From JAABQG01 sp963726365 (GTDB lineage Bacteria > Pseudomonadota > Gammaproteobacteria > Burkholderiales > Burkholderiaceae_C), in NCBI GenBank assembly GCA_963726365.1, contig CAVSCI010000021.1, positions 124,001 to 188,000 on the forward strand: DNA of 64,000 nucleotides. Reading direction: 5' to 3'. Position 1 is the first letter of the stretch; each line of letters opens with the position of its first letter. This document shows positions 1 through 7,541 of the stretch, in pieces. Under the pieces are notes generated by a model. The model was given only the letters and a program-made list of their open reading frames with translations. It made no database searches and had not been told where the DNA came from. Made by a program: the position numbers and the translations under genes.

Positions 1-479
1 CGCTCGCGCACGGTCTTGCCGCGCTCCAGCACGATGGGTTTGAAGCCCATCTGCGCCAGCACCAGCGCGGCAAAGATGCCGCAGGGGCCGAAGCCGACGA
101 CCACGGGGCGCACCGGCAGATCGGCCGGAGCCTGTCCGACCGGGTGCCAGACCATGTCGGGCGTGGCTTGGACATGCGGGTCCGTTTTGTGCCTGACCAG
201 CAGGCCGGCCTCAAGCGCGGGATGGGTCAGCGCGACATCGACGATATAGACCGCCAGCAGATCGGCCTTGCGAGCGTCGAAGCTGCGCTTGAAGACATGC
301 AAACTGGCGATGTCGGCTTCGGGAATGCCGAGCGCCTGCGCTGCGAGCTGGCGCAGCGCGCCTTCGGGGTGGGGCGCAGGCTGGCGGTCATCGTCGGTTT
401 CGGTCGGCGCGTCGGCCGGTCGCCGGGCGTCCACCGGCAGGGCCGACAGCGGGAGTTTGAGTTCGGAAATCCGGATCAT
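1..479 (-). CDS. FAD-dependent dehydrogenase (COG2509-like), 5' part only
   Basis: The first 159 codons of a flavoprotein run off the left edge of the window. After an N-terminal extension of about 130 residues comes a dinucleotide-binding loop, VVGFGPCGIFAAL, followed by VLERG, the acidic strand end that contacts FAD ribose. The extension plus Rossmann fold is the layout of the uncharacterised COG2509 FAD-dependent dehydrogenases. The start ATG at 479 has GAGGA about four bases upstream. It is the last gene of a minus-strand series after the amine oxidase and cysteine synthase, separated from the latter by a 158-base repeat-containing spacer. Substrate cannot be inferred from the visible part. 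Confidence 0.8.
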   Translation of the reverse strand, partial: MIRISELKLPLSALPVDARRPADAPTETDDDRQPAPHPEGALRQLAAQALGIPEADIASLHVFKRSFDARKADLLAVYIVDVALTHPALEAGLLVRHKTDPHVQATPDMVWHPVGQAPADLPVRPVVVGFGPCGIFAALVLAQMGFKPIVLERGKTVRE

Positions 480-531
480 GGGGTCCTCGTGGCTCGTGGT
501 CATCAAGCAGAGGCCGCCATGATAAGGCGCG

Positions 532-627
532 GCGCCGGACGTGGGGCGAATGAGGCGCGCCGGGCCGCTCCCAAGCGGCGAAGGCCCCCTCGGGGGGCAG
601 GACGGACGCGCAGCGCCGGACGTGGGG
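532..627. repeat. Intergenic direct repeat with G/C hairpin
   Basis: The spacer between the oxidoreductase and cysteine synthase holds two copies of GCGCCGGACGTGGGG (532-546 and 613-627). Between them is a hairpin, GCCCCC-TC-GGGGGC, at about 584-598. Elements of the type 'CCCCCTCGGGGGGCAG...GTGGGGG' are familiar to me from intergenic regions of Comamonadaceae, which is recollection and not a search. It may act as a terminator or REP-like element downstream of the cysteine synthase gene. Confidence 0.5.
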
Positions 628-637
628 GCCTTGTCCC

Positions 638-1558
638 TCAGGGGGCGGGCAGAAAACCTTCGACCGACAGGTAGCGCTCGCCGGTGTCGTAGTTGAAGCC
701 CAGCACGGTGGCGCCGGCCGGCAGCTCCGGCAGTTTCTGGGCAATGGCGGCCAGCGTGGCGCCGGAGGAAATGCCCACCAGCAGGCCTTCTTCACGCGCA
801 CAGCGCCGGGCCATCTCGCGCGCGGGCTCCGCGTCCACCTGGATCACGCCATCCAGCAGGCGGGTGTCGAGGTTCTTCGGGATGAAACCCGCACCGATGC
901 CCTGGATCGGGTGCGGCGAAGGCGGTCCGCCGCTGATGACCGGGGAAGCCGCCGGTTCCACCGCAAAGACCTTCAGCCTCGGCCAAGCGGCCTTGAGCAC
1001 TTTTGCGCAGCCTGTCAGGTGGCCGCCGGTGCCCACGCCGGTGATCAGCGCGTCAATGCCGTCGGGGAAATCGGCCAGGATTTCCTGCGCCGTGGTGCGC
1101 GCGTGCACATCGACGTTGGCCGGGTTCTCGAACTGCTGCGGAATCCAGGCACCGGGGGTGGCGGCCTTGAGTTCCTCGGCGCGGGCGATGGCGCCCTTCA
1201 TGCCTTTTTCGCGCGGCGTCAGATCAAAACTGGCGCCATAGGCCAGCATCAGGCGCCGCCGCTCGATGCTCATGCTGTCGGGCATCACCAGCACCAGCTG
1301 GTAGCCCTTGACGGCGGCCACCATCGCCAGGCCGATGCCGGTGTTGCCGGAAGTGGGTTCGATGATGGTGCCACCAGGCTGGAGTGCGCCGGATCTTTCG
1401 GCGTCTTCCACCATGGCCAGCGCAATGCGGTCCTTGATCGAGCCGCCGGGGTTGCTGCGTTCGGACTTCACCCAGACCGCGTGGCTGTTGCCGAACAGGC
1501 GGTTGATGCGGATGTGCGGTGTGCCGCCGATGGATTGCAGGACGTTGTCGAATTTCAT
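638..1558 (-). CDS. cysK: Cysteine synthase (PLP-dependent O-acetylserine sulfhydrylase)
   Basis: A 306-residue enzyme that makes cysteine from O-acetylserine and sulfide in the cytoplasm. The PLP lysine is Lys42 in NPGGSIKDRIA. The substrate loop PTSGNTG lies near residue 70, the phosphate-binding GVGTGGHLTG near 180, and GISSGAT near the C-terminus. The start at 1558 is preferred because the family begins here (MKFDNVLQSIGGTP) and AGGAGA sits eight bases upstream; the open frame extends further but overlaps the neighbour. It lies 37 bases after the amine oxidase on the same strand. The CysK type is favoured over CysM, but the two are hard to separate by eye. Confidence 0.88.
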   Translation of the reverse strand: MKFDNVLQSIGGTPHIRINRLFGNSHAVWVKSERSNPGGSIKDRIALAMVEDAERSGALQPGGTIIEPTSGNTGIGLAMVAAVKGYQLVLVMPDSMSIERRRLMLAYGASFDLTPREKGMKGAIARAEELKAATPGAWIPQQFENPANVDVHARTTAQEILADFPDGIDALITGVGTGGHLTGCAKVLKAAWPRLKVFAVEPAASPVISGGPPSPHPIQGIGAGFIPKNLDTRLLDGVIQVDAEPAREMARRCAREEGLLVGISSGATLAAIAQKLPELPAGATVLGFNYDTGERYLSVEGFLPAP

Positions 1559-1595
1559 CTGGGGAGTCTCCTGGGGGTGATGGGGCGCCTCGTCC

Positions 1596-2846
1596 TCATG
1601 GGCGCCGTTGAAGAATCTGCTGCGCGGCCTGTTGTCCCGAAAGGAAGGCGCCGCCGCAGGTCTGGGCAAGGTTCTGCGCGACGGCTTCGCCGGCGAAGTA
1701 AAGTCGCTCATGAACCGGCAAGCCCAGCCATTGTCGCGCCTGGCCGCCACCGGGCTTCAGGTAGGCATAACTACCCCGGTGCAAGGGGTCTTCCACCCAG
1801 TTGGTGAAGGCGCCGCGAACGAGGCGGCGCGGTTGCAGCGGGCCGACACACTGCACCAGACGGGCCAGGCCCTCCTGTACGGCGAGCGGCTCGGGCATCG
1901 CGGCGAGTGCTTCGCCATAGGCGCCGCCGACCAGGCCGACCACCAGATTCGAGCCGAAGGGGTGGCACAGGAAATGCGGCGTCTGCCCCGTAGCTGGCTG
2001 CGACTCCATCACCCAGCCCGAGTGGGGCAGGCCGGCAATGGGGCCGTCGAACTCCAGGATGATCTTGGCGAAATGACCCATGGGCAGGGCGTCGAGCGCG
2101 CGCAGCGTGTCCAGTGGCAGGCCGGGCAGGAACCGCAGCCCCTCGGCGCGCAGCACGCCGGTGGAGACCGTGACGATGCAGTCGCGCGCCTGCACCGTGC
2201 CGCCGGTGGTCTGCACCCGGATGTGCGGGCCCCGGCTGTCGATCTCGCGGACCTGCTCGCCCAGCGCCACCGGAACACCCTGCGCCAGGTTGGCCACCAC
2301 GGTGCCGAAGCCTTCGCGCACCAGCCAGTTGGGCCGGGTCGAACCGTGCAGCTGCAGGCCGTGGATGGAGAGCTGGCTGCTGTCCGCCCCGGCGTCCAGC
2401 GGGCCCAGGGCCTCGCTGGCCCAGCGTTCACTCCACTGGCCGAGGTCGCTCAGGGTGGAGAGCGCGGCGTCCGGCCCCCGGTGGGCGTCGATGCGCTTCT
2501 CCAGTTGCTCCACCGCCGCCAGCGCGAGCGCTTCGTCGTCCGCGCTCAGACGCCGGCTCTGCGCATACAGGTGCCAGGGGGCGTCGTCATGCGCCACCAA
2601 CGAAAGGCCCATCGAACGCGCCAGCGGGGTGAAGGGGTTGCGGTCGGCCTGGTGCAGCCAGGCACAGCCGCGGTCGATCGGGGCGGAAAACGTCGTCCGG
2701 TCGGTCCAGGCGCGGCCACCGACCCGGTCGGCGGCCTCCAGCACCAGCACGGCCTGACCGGCGCTCTGCAAGTGTCGGGCAGCTGCCAGGCCGGCGGCGC
2801 CGGCGCCGATGATGAGGGTGTCGATGGTGGCGGGCAGGTCGGGCAT
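1596..2846 (-). CDS. Flavin amine oxidase family protein
   Basis: A 416-residue FAD protein. The N-terminal dinucleotide-binding motif IIGAGAAGLAAARHL is followed by VLEAADRVGGRAWT, the signature of the monoamine/polyamine oxidase and phytoene-desaturase superfamily. The C-terminus has YFAGEA, the second FAD contact. It probably oxidises an amine to an aldehyde with O2, but the substrate is not evident. The start at 2846 is chosen because GGAGA lies just upstream and residues before it would run into the RNase P promoter region. It is divergent from rnpB and may be co-transcribed with the cysteine synthase gene downstream. Confidence 0.85.
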   Translation of the reverse strand: MPDLPATIDTLIIGAGAAGLAAARHLQSAGQAVLVLEAADRVGGRAWTDRTTFSAPIDRGCAWLHQADRNPFTPLARSMGLSLVAHDDAPWHLYAQSRRLSADDEALALAAVEQLEKRIDAHRGPDAALSTLSDLGQWSERWASEALGPLDAGADSSQLSIHGLQLHGSTRPNWLVREGFGTVVANLAQGVPVALGEQVREIDSRGPHIRVQTTGGTVQARDCIVTVSTGVLRAEGLRFLPGLPLDTLRALDALPMGHFAKIILEFDGPIAGLPHSGWVMESQPATGQTPHFLCHPFGSNLVVGLVGGAYGEALAAMPEPLAVQEGLARLVQCVGPLQPRRLVRGAFTNWVEDPLHRGSYAYLKPGGGQARQWLGLPVHERLYFAGEAVAQNLAQTCGGAFLSGQQAAQQILQRRP

Positions 2847-2921
2847 GCGGGCATCTCCGCTGAGGGCATGGTTCAGGGACGTCCGCAAAGCATACGGTAT
2901 CGCGGTGATAATCCCCATCGT

Positions 2922-3238
2922 GAAGTCTGCCAGACCGCCGCTGGTGCAATCTGGGAAACCAGGCACTGGAGGAACGTCCGGACTGCAAAGGGCAGCGTAG
3001 CAGCTAACGGCTGTCCACCGTGAGGTGAGGATCAGAGCAACAGAGACGAGCCGATTCAGTTCGGGTGAAACGGGCAATCTCTACGCGCAGCAATACCAAG
3101 TAGGCACACGTTGACGGGGCCCCCGGAGTGTGCGGGTAGGTAGCATCGAGCCGTCAGGCGACTGGCGGCCCAGAGTAATGGCGGTCACATCGCGGGCAAC
3201 CGTGGTGCACAGAATCCGGCTTATCGGCGGGCTTCACA
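2922..3238 (+). ncRNA. rnpB: RNase P RNA (type A, compact)
   Basis: The catalytic RNA that matures tRNA 5' ends. The 5' GAAGTCTGCC (2922-2931) pairs with GGCGGGCTTC (3226-3235) as helix P1, with G-U pairs. The conserved core is present: GGAGGAACGTCCGG (5' side of P4; most bacteria have AAG where this has ACG), AGAGTAATGG, and ACAGAATCCGGCTTATCGG near the 3' end. The stretch between GGGTGAAACG and CCAAGTAGG is short, so helices P13/P14 seem absent, as I recall for other betaproteobacterial RNase P RNAs. A GATAAT hexamer at 2907-2912 is well placed as the -10 box. Ends are estimated from the P1 pairing. Confidence 0.92.
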
Positions 3239-3283
3239 CTATTTATCCAAGCGCTTCCAGCCGGGCGCTGCGCGCGGCGCCGT

Positions 3284-3814
3284 TCAGCGGCCGGACAACA
3301 GAAATCCGCCGAGGGCAAACACCGAATTGGGCGTGCTCGGACGCACCGGCTCTGACGGTGGCTGCTTGTAGACGCCACGGCGCATGGTTTTTTGCTCGAT
3401 CTGCACACCGCGTGCTCGCTGCTCGCTGACCAGCGAGTGCAGGGTGATGGATTGAAGGTGCGCGATCATCCTGGCGTTGAGCGTGGCCCAGAGTTCGGCT
3501 GTCATGGCGGCAGCACCATCGGCGATGCCGCTTCCTTCCGGCTCGCCGTCACGCACATCGCCCTCAACGGCGCCGATGATGTCGGCCACCGTGATCGCTT
3601 CTGCGCCCCGTGCCAGCGCATAGCCGCCGCCCGGCCCGCGCGTGCTCTCGACGAGGCCGCGCTGACGCAGTTTGCTGAACAACTGCTCCAGATATGAGAG
3701 CGAGATCTGGTGGCGCGCGGCGATGTCGGCGAGTGAAACCGGGCCTGCGTTTTCGCGCAGTCCCACATCGATCATGGCCGTGACGGCAAAACGACCTTTG
3801 GTGCTTAAACGCAT
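3284..3814 (-). CDS. Rrf2/IscR-like regulator without cluster cysteines
   Basis: A 176-residue winged-helix regulator whose first 83 residues closely follow IscR: MRLSTKGRFAVTAMIDV, ISLSYLEQLFSKLR, RGPGGGYALA. In IscR, three cysteines (92, 98 and 104 in E. coli) and a His bind a [2Fe-2S] cluster. Here the matching stretch (residues about 84-108) has no cysteine, and the whole protein has none, so it cannot bind a cluster the IscR way. A tail of about 40 residues after LHSLVSEQ is Pro- and Ser-rich. No isc genes lie beside it. It is divergent from a NhaR-like regulator, with a palindrome between them. The start is the family start; the longer frame to 3871 would cover the promoter. Confidence 0.85.
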   Translation of the reverse strand: MRLSTKGRFAVTAMIDVGLRENAGPVSLADIAARHQISLSYLEQLFSKLRQRGLVESTRGPGGGYALARGAEAITVADIIGAVEGDVRDGEPEGSGIADGAAAMTAELWATLNARMIAHLQSITLHSLVSEQRARGVQIEQKTMRRGVYKQPPSEPVRPSTPNSVFALGGFLLSGR

Positions 3815-3891
3815 GGCAACAACTCCTTGGAGCGTCACGAAGACTGTGACAGGGCGAAGTATAAGAAGCAATTCACTTCGCGAAAAATCGT

Positions 3892-3905
3892 TTTTTGTAC
3901 AAAAA
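3892..3905. promoter_or_regulatory. Perfect 14-bp palindrome in divergent promoter region
   Basis: TTTTTGTACAAAAA reads the same on both strands. It lies between the IscR-like and NhaR-like genes, 47 bases before the NhaR start. A second short palindrome, TTCGCGAA, is at 3877-3884. A TATACT hexamer reading toward the IscR-like gene (about 3858-3863, minus) could be its -10 box, which would put both palindromes upstream of the promoter, where an activator or autoregulator would bind. The role is inferred from position only. Confidence 0.4.
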
Positions 3906-3951
3906 TTATTCGCAATAAATGAATAATACGGGCCATATCCGGAGCGCAGCC

Positions 3952-4848
3952 ATGAATTTCAAGCACCTTTACTATTTCTGGGTCGCCGCCAAGGCGGGCG
4001 GCATCATGCGGGCCGGAGAGCAACTGCACACCACGCCACAGACCCTTTCAGGCCAGATCAAGCTGCTGGAAGAGTGGCTGGGGCGAAAACTGTTTCGCAA
4101 GAGTGGCCGTCAGGTCGAGCTGACCGAAGATGGGCGGGTCGCGCTGGGCTATGCGGACGAGATATTTGCCCTGGGCGCCGAACTGGAGGCTGCATTGCGA
4201 CAGGCGCGCGGCGGCAAGAGGGTGCTGGAGTTCCGGGTGGGCGTGGCGGATTCGGTCGCAAAGTCCGTGGCCTATCGCCTGCTGGAGCCCGCGTTGTCGA
4301 TCAATGAGCCGGTTCGCCTGATCGGCAGCGAGGGCAAGTTTCCGGATCTGCTGGCCCAGCTGGCGCTGCACCGTCTGGACCTGGTGATTGCGGACGAGCC
4401 GCTCTCGAAGCGCGTGAGCGTGAAGGCGTTCAACCATCCCCTGGGCACCACGTCGATGAGTTTTTTCGCCACGCCGGCACTGAGGGCAATGCTGGTGGGC
4501 GGGTTTCCTCAATGCCTGGATGGCGCACCCATGCTGATCCAGGGTGCGGCGTCGTCGGTGCGCCAGCAGCTGGAGGGCTGGCTGGCACGTCACCAGATTC
4601 ACCCGCGCGTGGTTGCCGAATTTGACGACGGCGCCTTGATGACGGCCTTTGGCAGAGAGGGGCGCGGCGTCTTCATGTCACCCAGTGTGCTTGAGAACGA
4701 GACCGTGGCCCAGTTCGGCGTTGAGGTGATCGGGCGCAGCAGCGACTTGATCGAGGAGTTTTTTGCCGTCTCCGTGGAGCGGCGCATCACGCACCCCTGC
4801 GTCGCGGCAATTACCCATGCGGCGCGCGGCCAGTTGTTCAGCGCCTGA
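3952..4848 (+). CDS. nhaR: LysR-family regulator, NhaR-like
   Basis: A 298-residue transcription factor. The N-terminal helix-turn-helix (MNFKHLYYFWVAAKAGGIMRAGEQLHTTPQTLS, residues 1-33) matches the NhaR subgroup, which activates Na+/H+ antiporter genes in enterics. The effector domain follows from about residue 90. No antiporter gene is adjacent, so its target here is unknown. The start at 3952 has GGAG eight bases upstream, better than the in-frame ATG at 3919. It is divergent from the IscR-like gene and shares a 137-base control region with it. Confidence 0.8.
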   Translation: MNFKHLYYFWVAAKAGGIMRAGEQLHTTPQTLSGQIKLLEEWLGRKLFRKSGRQVELTEDGRVALGYADEIFALGAELEAALRQARGGKRVLEFRVGVADSVAKSVAYRLLEPALSINEPVRLIGSEGKFPDLLAQLALHRLDLVIADEPLSKRVSVKAFNHPLGTTSMSFFATPALRAMLVGGFPQCLDGAPMLIQGAASSVRQQLEGWLARHQIHPRVVAEFDDGALMTAFGREGRGVFMSPSVLENETVAQFGVEVIGRSSDLIEEFFAVSVERRITHPCVAAITHAARGQLFSA

Positions 4849-4850
4849 GC

Positions 4851-5648
4851 TCAGAACCGCTCGTAAGGCATCAGGAATCGCCACTGTCCCGCTGGCAAGG
4901 TGGCCAGCGGCATGCGGCCGATCCGGATGCGTTTCATGCTGACGATCTGGAGGCCGACGCGGTCACACAGATAGGCGATCAGGCCCGGATGGACGCCCTT
5001 GATGGCAAAGCGCAGGCGAGTGGAGGCTTCGCCCGCGCTGGTGATGCTGACCTTGACCGGCGGCAGCGGCCGACCATCGGTCTGGAGTCCGCGGTTCAGG
5101 CGATCGACGGCGTCCGGCGGAACTTCGCCCTTGATTTCAACTGTAAATTCCTGCTCGATGACACCGGCGTCTTCGCTCAGCTTGCGCTCAATGCGCCAGT
5201 CCTGGGTGAACACCACCAGGCCGCTGGCACGACTTTCCAGCGGTCCGCACAGGACTTGTCTGGCCATGTGCTTCCTGAGCAGGGCAACGCCGCTGCGGTC
5301 TTCGCTGGCGCGGAACTCGGCGGTGATCAGGCTCAACGCCTGACGCAAGCCCTTGCCCAGCCCTTTGATGTCGACGGGTTCCCCGGTGCCCGCATCGTAG
5401 CCCGGGGGCTTGTGCAGCAGGATCGTGACCGCCGCAGGCGCCATCAGGCTGGCGTGAGGATCGATCTCGATGGGCTCGCCCCGCACGCGAAACTGCGGCT
5501 CCTCCACCACGCGGCCCGCCACGCGCACCCACCCGCCTTCGATGTATTGCTCGGCCTCGCGTCGGGAGCAGGCCTTCAGTTCGGCGACGCACTTGGAGAG
5601 TCGAATGCCTTCCGAAACCTCGGGTCGGGCGGTCTGCCGCTGGGTCAT
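4851..5648 (-). CDS. RluF/RsuA-like pseudouridine synthase, altered active site
   Basis: A 265-residue protein of the family that converts uridine to pseudouridine in rRNA. An S4 RNA-binding domain lies at about 15-65 (RLSKCVAELKACSRREAEQYIEGGWVRV), then HKPPGYDAG, and a C-terminal HPGLIAYLCDRVGLQIVSMKRIRIG. The catalytic motif is normally GRLDxxSxGL; here it is GPLESRASGLVVFTQD, so the catalytic Asp is Glu and the preceding Arg is Pro (codon GAA read directly). The enzyme may be inactive or divergent. It overlaps the upstream Nudix/MBL gene by four bases (ATGA), so the two are probably translated together. Confidence 0.8.
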   Translation of the reverse strand: MTQRQTARPEVSEGIRLSKCVAELKACSRREAEQYIEGGWVRVAGRVVEEPQFRVRGEPIEIDPHASLMAPAAVTILLHKPPGYDAGTGEPVDIKGLGKGLRQALSLITAEFRASEDRSGVALLRKHMARQVLCGPLESRASGLVVFTQDWRIERKLSEDAGVIEQEFTVEIKGEVPPDAVDRLNRGLQTDGRPLPPVKVSITSAGEASTRLRFAIKGVHPGLIAYLCDRVGLQIVSMKRIRIGRMPLATLPAGQWRFLMPYERF

Positions 5649-7303
5649 TGCGGGTTGTTTCCGGGTTCCAGTGCGCGCAGGCGTTCCACGTGGGCCAGCA
5701 ACGAACGGGCGGCGACCGGCCACATGCGGGGCGGCACGTCGTCATATGCGACGCGGACCCAGTCGTCCATCGTGCCTTCGGGGTCGGCCTGCAGGGCCGC
5801 AATGATCTTGGCCTCCCGCTTCAGGCGGTGCACCTTGAGCCGGGCAATGGCCTGCGCGGCTTCGCCGATGGCGTAGCCGTGCGCAGGCAGGATGAAACCG
5901 ATATCGTGCTCGCCACACGCCGCACTGAGCGTGTCGAGTGAGTCGAGATAGGCGGTCATGTCCCCGTCGGGCGGGTCAATCACGGTCGTGCTGCCATTGA
6001 GAATGTGGTCACCACTGAACAGCAGTCCGTCTTCGAGCAGGACCAGGCAAACGTGGTTGGCGGCATGGCCAGGCGTGTGGATGACTTTCAAGGTGTGGGA
6101 GCCTGTGCCTTCCGGTCCGGATCCTTGCAGCGCCAGAAGCTCCTGATCGTTCAGCGTTCGATCGGGCGTGAATTCGCTGGCCTTGCGGGCCGTCGGCGCG
6201 GAGGGAATGCCGACGATCGGCGGCCGCGGTTCACATAGCGCCTGCAGGGGCCTGGCGCCCGGCGAATGATCCGGGTGCGAGTGGGTGCAGACGATCAGGT
6301 GGATCTGCCCGCCCGCCGCGCGCCACAGACGGTCAATGTGTTCGGCGTCGGCCGGACCTGGATCAATTGCGATGTAGCCGGTGTGGGGGTCGCCCACCAG
6401 GTAGCTGTTGGTTCCGGGGCCGGTCATCACGCCGGGATTGGGTGCCGTCAGGCGCATCACGTTCCTTAGGAGGGCTACCGGTTGTTCGCATTGCCAGTCC
6501 AGGGCGTGCACGATCTGGCCGTCAGGGCTCACCAGTTCCAGTTCGCCATAGGGCGTCTCGTGCTCCATGTAGCGTGCTTCCTTGCCCGCGAGCAGGCCGG
6601 CGCGCGGGCAACTGGTCCACAGCGGCTGCTCGGTGGCGGCGCAGGCCAACAGCACGGCTTCGACGGTCGCAAACGCCTGCAAGCGCTCCAGCGTGCGGAT
6701 GGTCGGGAAGATCATGAAAAACTGGCCCACCCGATGACGCTCCAGCGCATCGGCCGGGCGCACCCAGACCGGCTCGAACTGTTCGGTTTCGTCCGCCACA
6801 GGCATCTGGCCCTCGGGCATGTGGGCGACCAGGAAGGGGACATCGAAGCGTCGCGGCAGGTCGCGGTCGGTGATCCAGTGAGCCAGTACGAAGACCTCGC
6901 TGGCCGCCAGCGTCAGCCCGCGCGCGGCGCACTGGGCCGCGAAGGGGGCTTTGCGGTCCAGCGCGGCCAGGTCGTTGGCATCGGCCATGGCGCCATCGGG
7001 GCGGCGCGCGAGCAGGATGCCCAATTCTTCAAAGCTCTCCCGGATGGCCGCGATCGCCTGCGTGAGGTGCAAATCACTTTGTGTGGCGCGGCGCGTGGAT
7101 TGCGAGTGTGCCGCGGCGTCTGCGGCATCCACGCCCCCTCCCGGGAAGACGTAGGCCCCGGGCGCGAAGCTGGCCGTCATGGAGCGCCGCGTCATGAGCA
7201 CTTCAATGCCCTGGGGCGTGTCGCGCAGCAACAGAACGGTGGCCGCGGGTCTCACGGGCGCGGGTTCGCGCTGCAGATGGAGGAGTTGGGTAGGTCTGAC
7301 CAT
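5645..7303 (-). CDS. Nudix hydrolase fused to metallo-beta-lactamase-fold hydrolase
   Basis: A 552-residue two-domain protein. Residues about 18-215 form a Nudix domain with GGGV at 55-58 and the core REsFEELGI at 89-96; the longer spacing inside the box resembles the NUDT19-type coenzyme A diphosphatases. Residues about 275-500 form an MBL domain with THSHPDHSPG (metal ligands at 341-346), HTPGHAANH near 400 and FSGDHIL. A C-terminal winged region resembles the LACTB2 subgroup, which includes RNases. Both hydrolase motifs look intact. Substrates are unknown. It is translationally coupled to the pseudouridine-synthase-like gene. Confidence 0.85.
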   Translation of the reverse strand: MVRPTQLLHLQREPAPVRPAATVLLLRDTPQGIEVLMTRRSMTASFAPGAYVFPGGGVDAADAAAHSQSTRRATQSDLHLTQAIAAIRESFEELGILLARRPDGAMADANDLAALDRKAPFAAQCAARGLTLAASEVFVLAHWITDRDLPRRFDVPFLVAHMPEGQMPVADETEQFEPVWVRPADALERHRVGQFFMIFPTIRTLERLQAFATVEAVLLACAATEQPLWTSCPRAGLLAGKEARYMEHETPYGELELVSPDGQIVHALDWQCEQPVALLRNVMRLTAPNPGVMTGPGTNSYLVGDPHTGYIAIDPGPADAEHIDRLWRAAGGQIHLIVCTHSHPDHSPGARPLQALCEPRPPIVGIPSAPTARKASEFTPDRTLNDQELLALQGSGPEGTGSHTLKVIHTPGHAANHVCLVLLEDGLLFSGDHILNGSTTVIDPPDGDMTAYLDSLDTLSAACGEHDIGFILPAHGYAIGEAAQAIARLKVHRLKREAKIIAALQADPEGTMDDWVRVAYDDVPPRMWPVAARSLLAHVERLRALEPGNNPQ

Positions 7304-7454
7304 GGCTCACATTATCGGCAGCATTCATCGAACGGGTGGACAAAGCGCTGCCATGTGTCACACACCAGGCGGCTCTTCCTGGCGATCTACGTGTTTTCCG
7401 CCTTCCCGGGGGCATTGCCTGCCGGATAATTTCGCCAACAACAGGAGAATTTGC

Positions 7455-7526
7455 ATGCAAACCGGAAGCGCATGGTTGGGTTCTTTCGTGCCGGCACGGA
7501 TGCCACGGGAGGAGATGCGAGGATAA
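7455..7526 (+). CDS. Possible 23-residue small ORF before dapF
   Basis: An ATG at 7455 follows CAGGAG seven bases upstream, a good ribosome-binding site, and is open for 23 codons to a TAA 15 bases before dapF. The peptide (MQTGSAWLGSFVPARMPR...) is not recognised and has no run of a regulatory amino acid. It could be a leader that feeds ribosomes to dapF, or chance. The rest of the 238-base gap to the divergent Nudix/MBL gene shows nothing clear beyond a GATAAT hexamer near 7424. Confidence 0.25.
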   Translation: MQTGSAWLGSFVPARMPREEMRG

Positions 7527-7541
7527 GGGGATAATTCCGCC

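Noticed and set aside
1608..3023. A 471-codon open frame on the plus strand
   Set aside because: Antisense to the amine oxidase, which has clear FAD motifs in the other direction.
2922..3238. Shortened RNase P RNA as a possible novelty
   Set aside because: Absence of P13/P14 matches what I recall for other betaproteobacteria; the core is complete.
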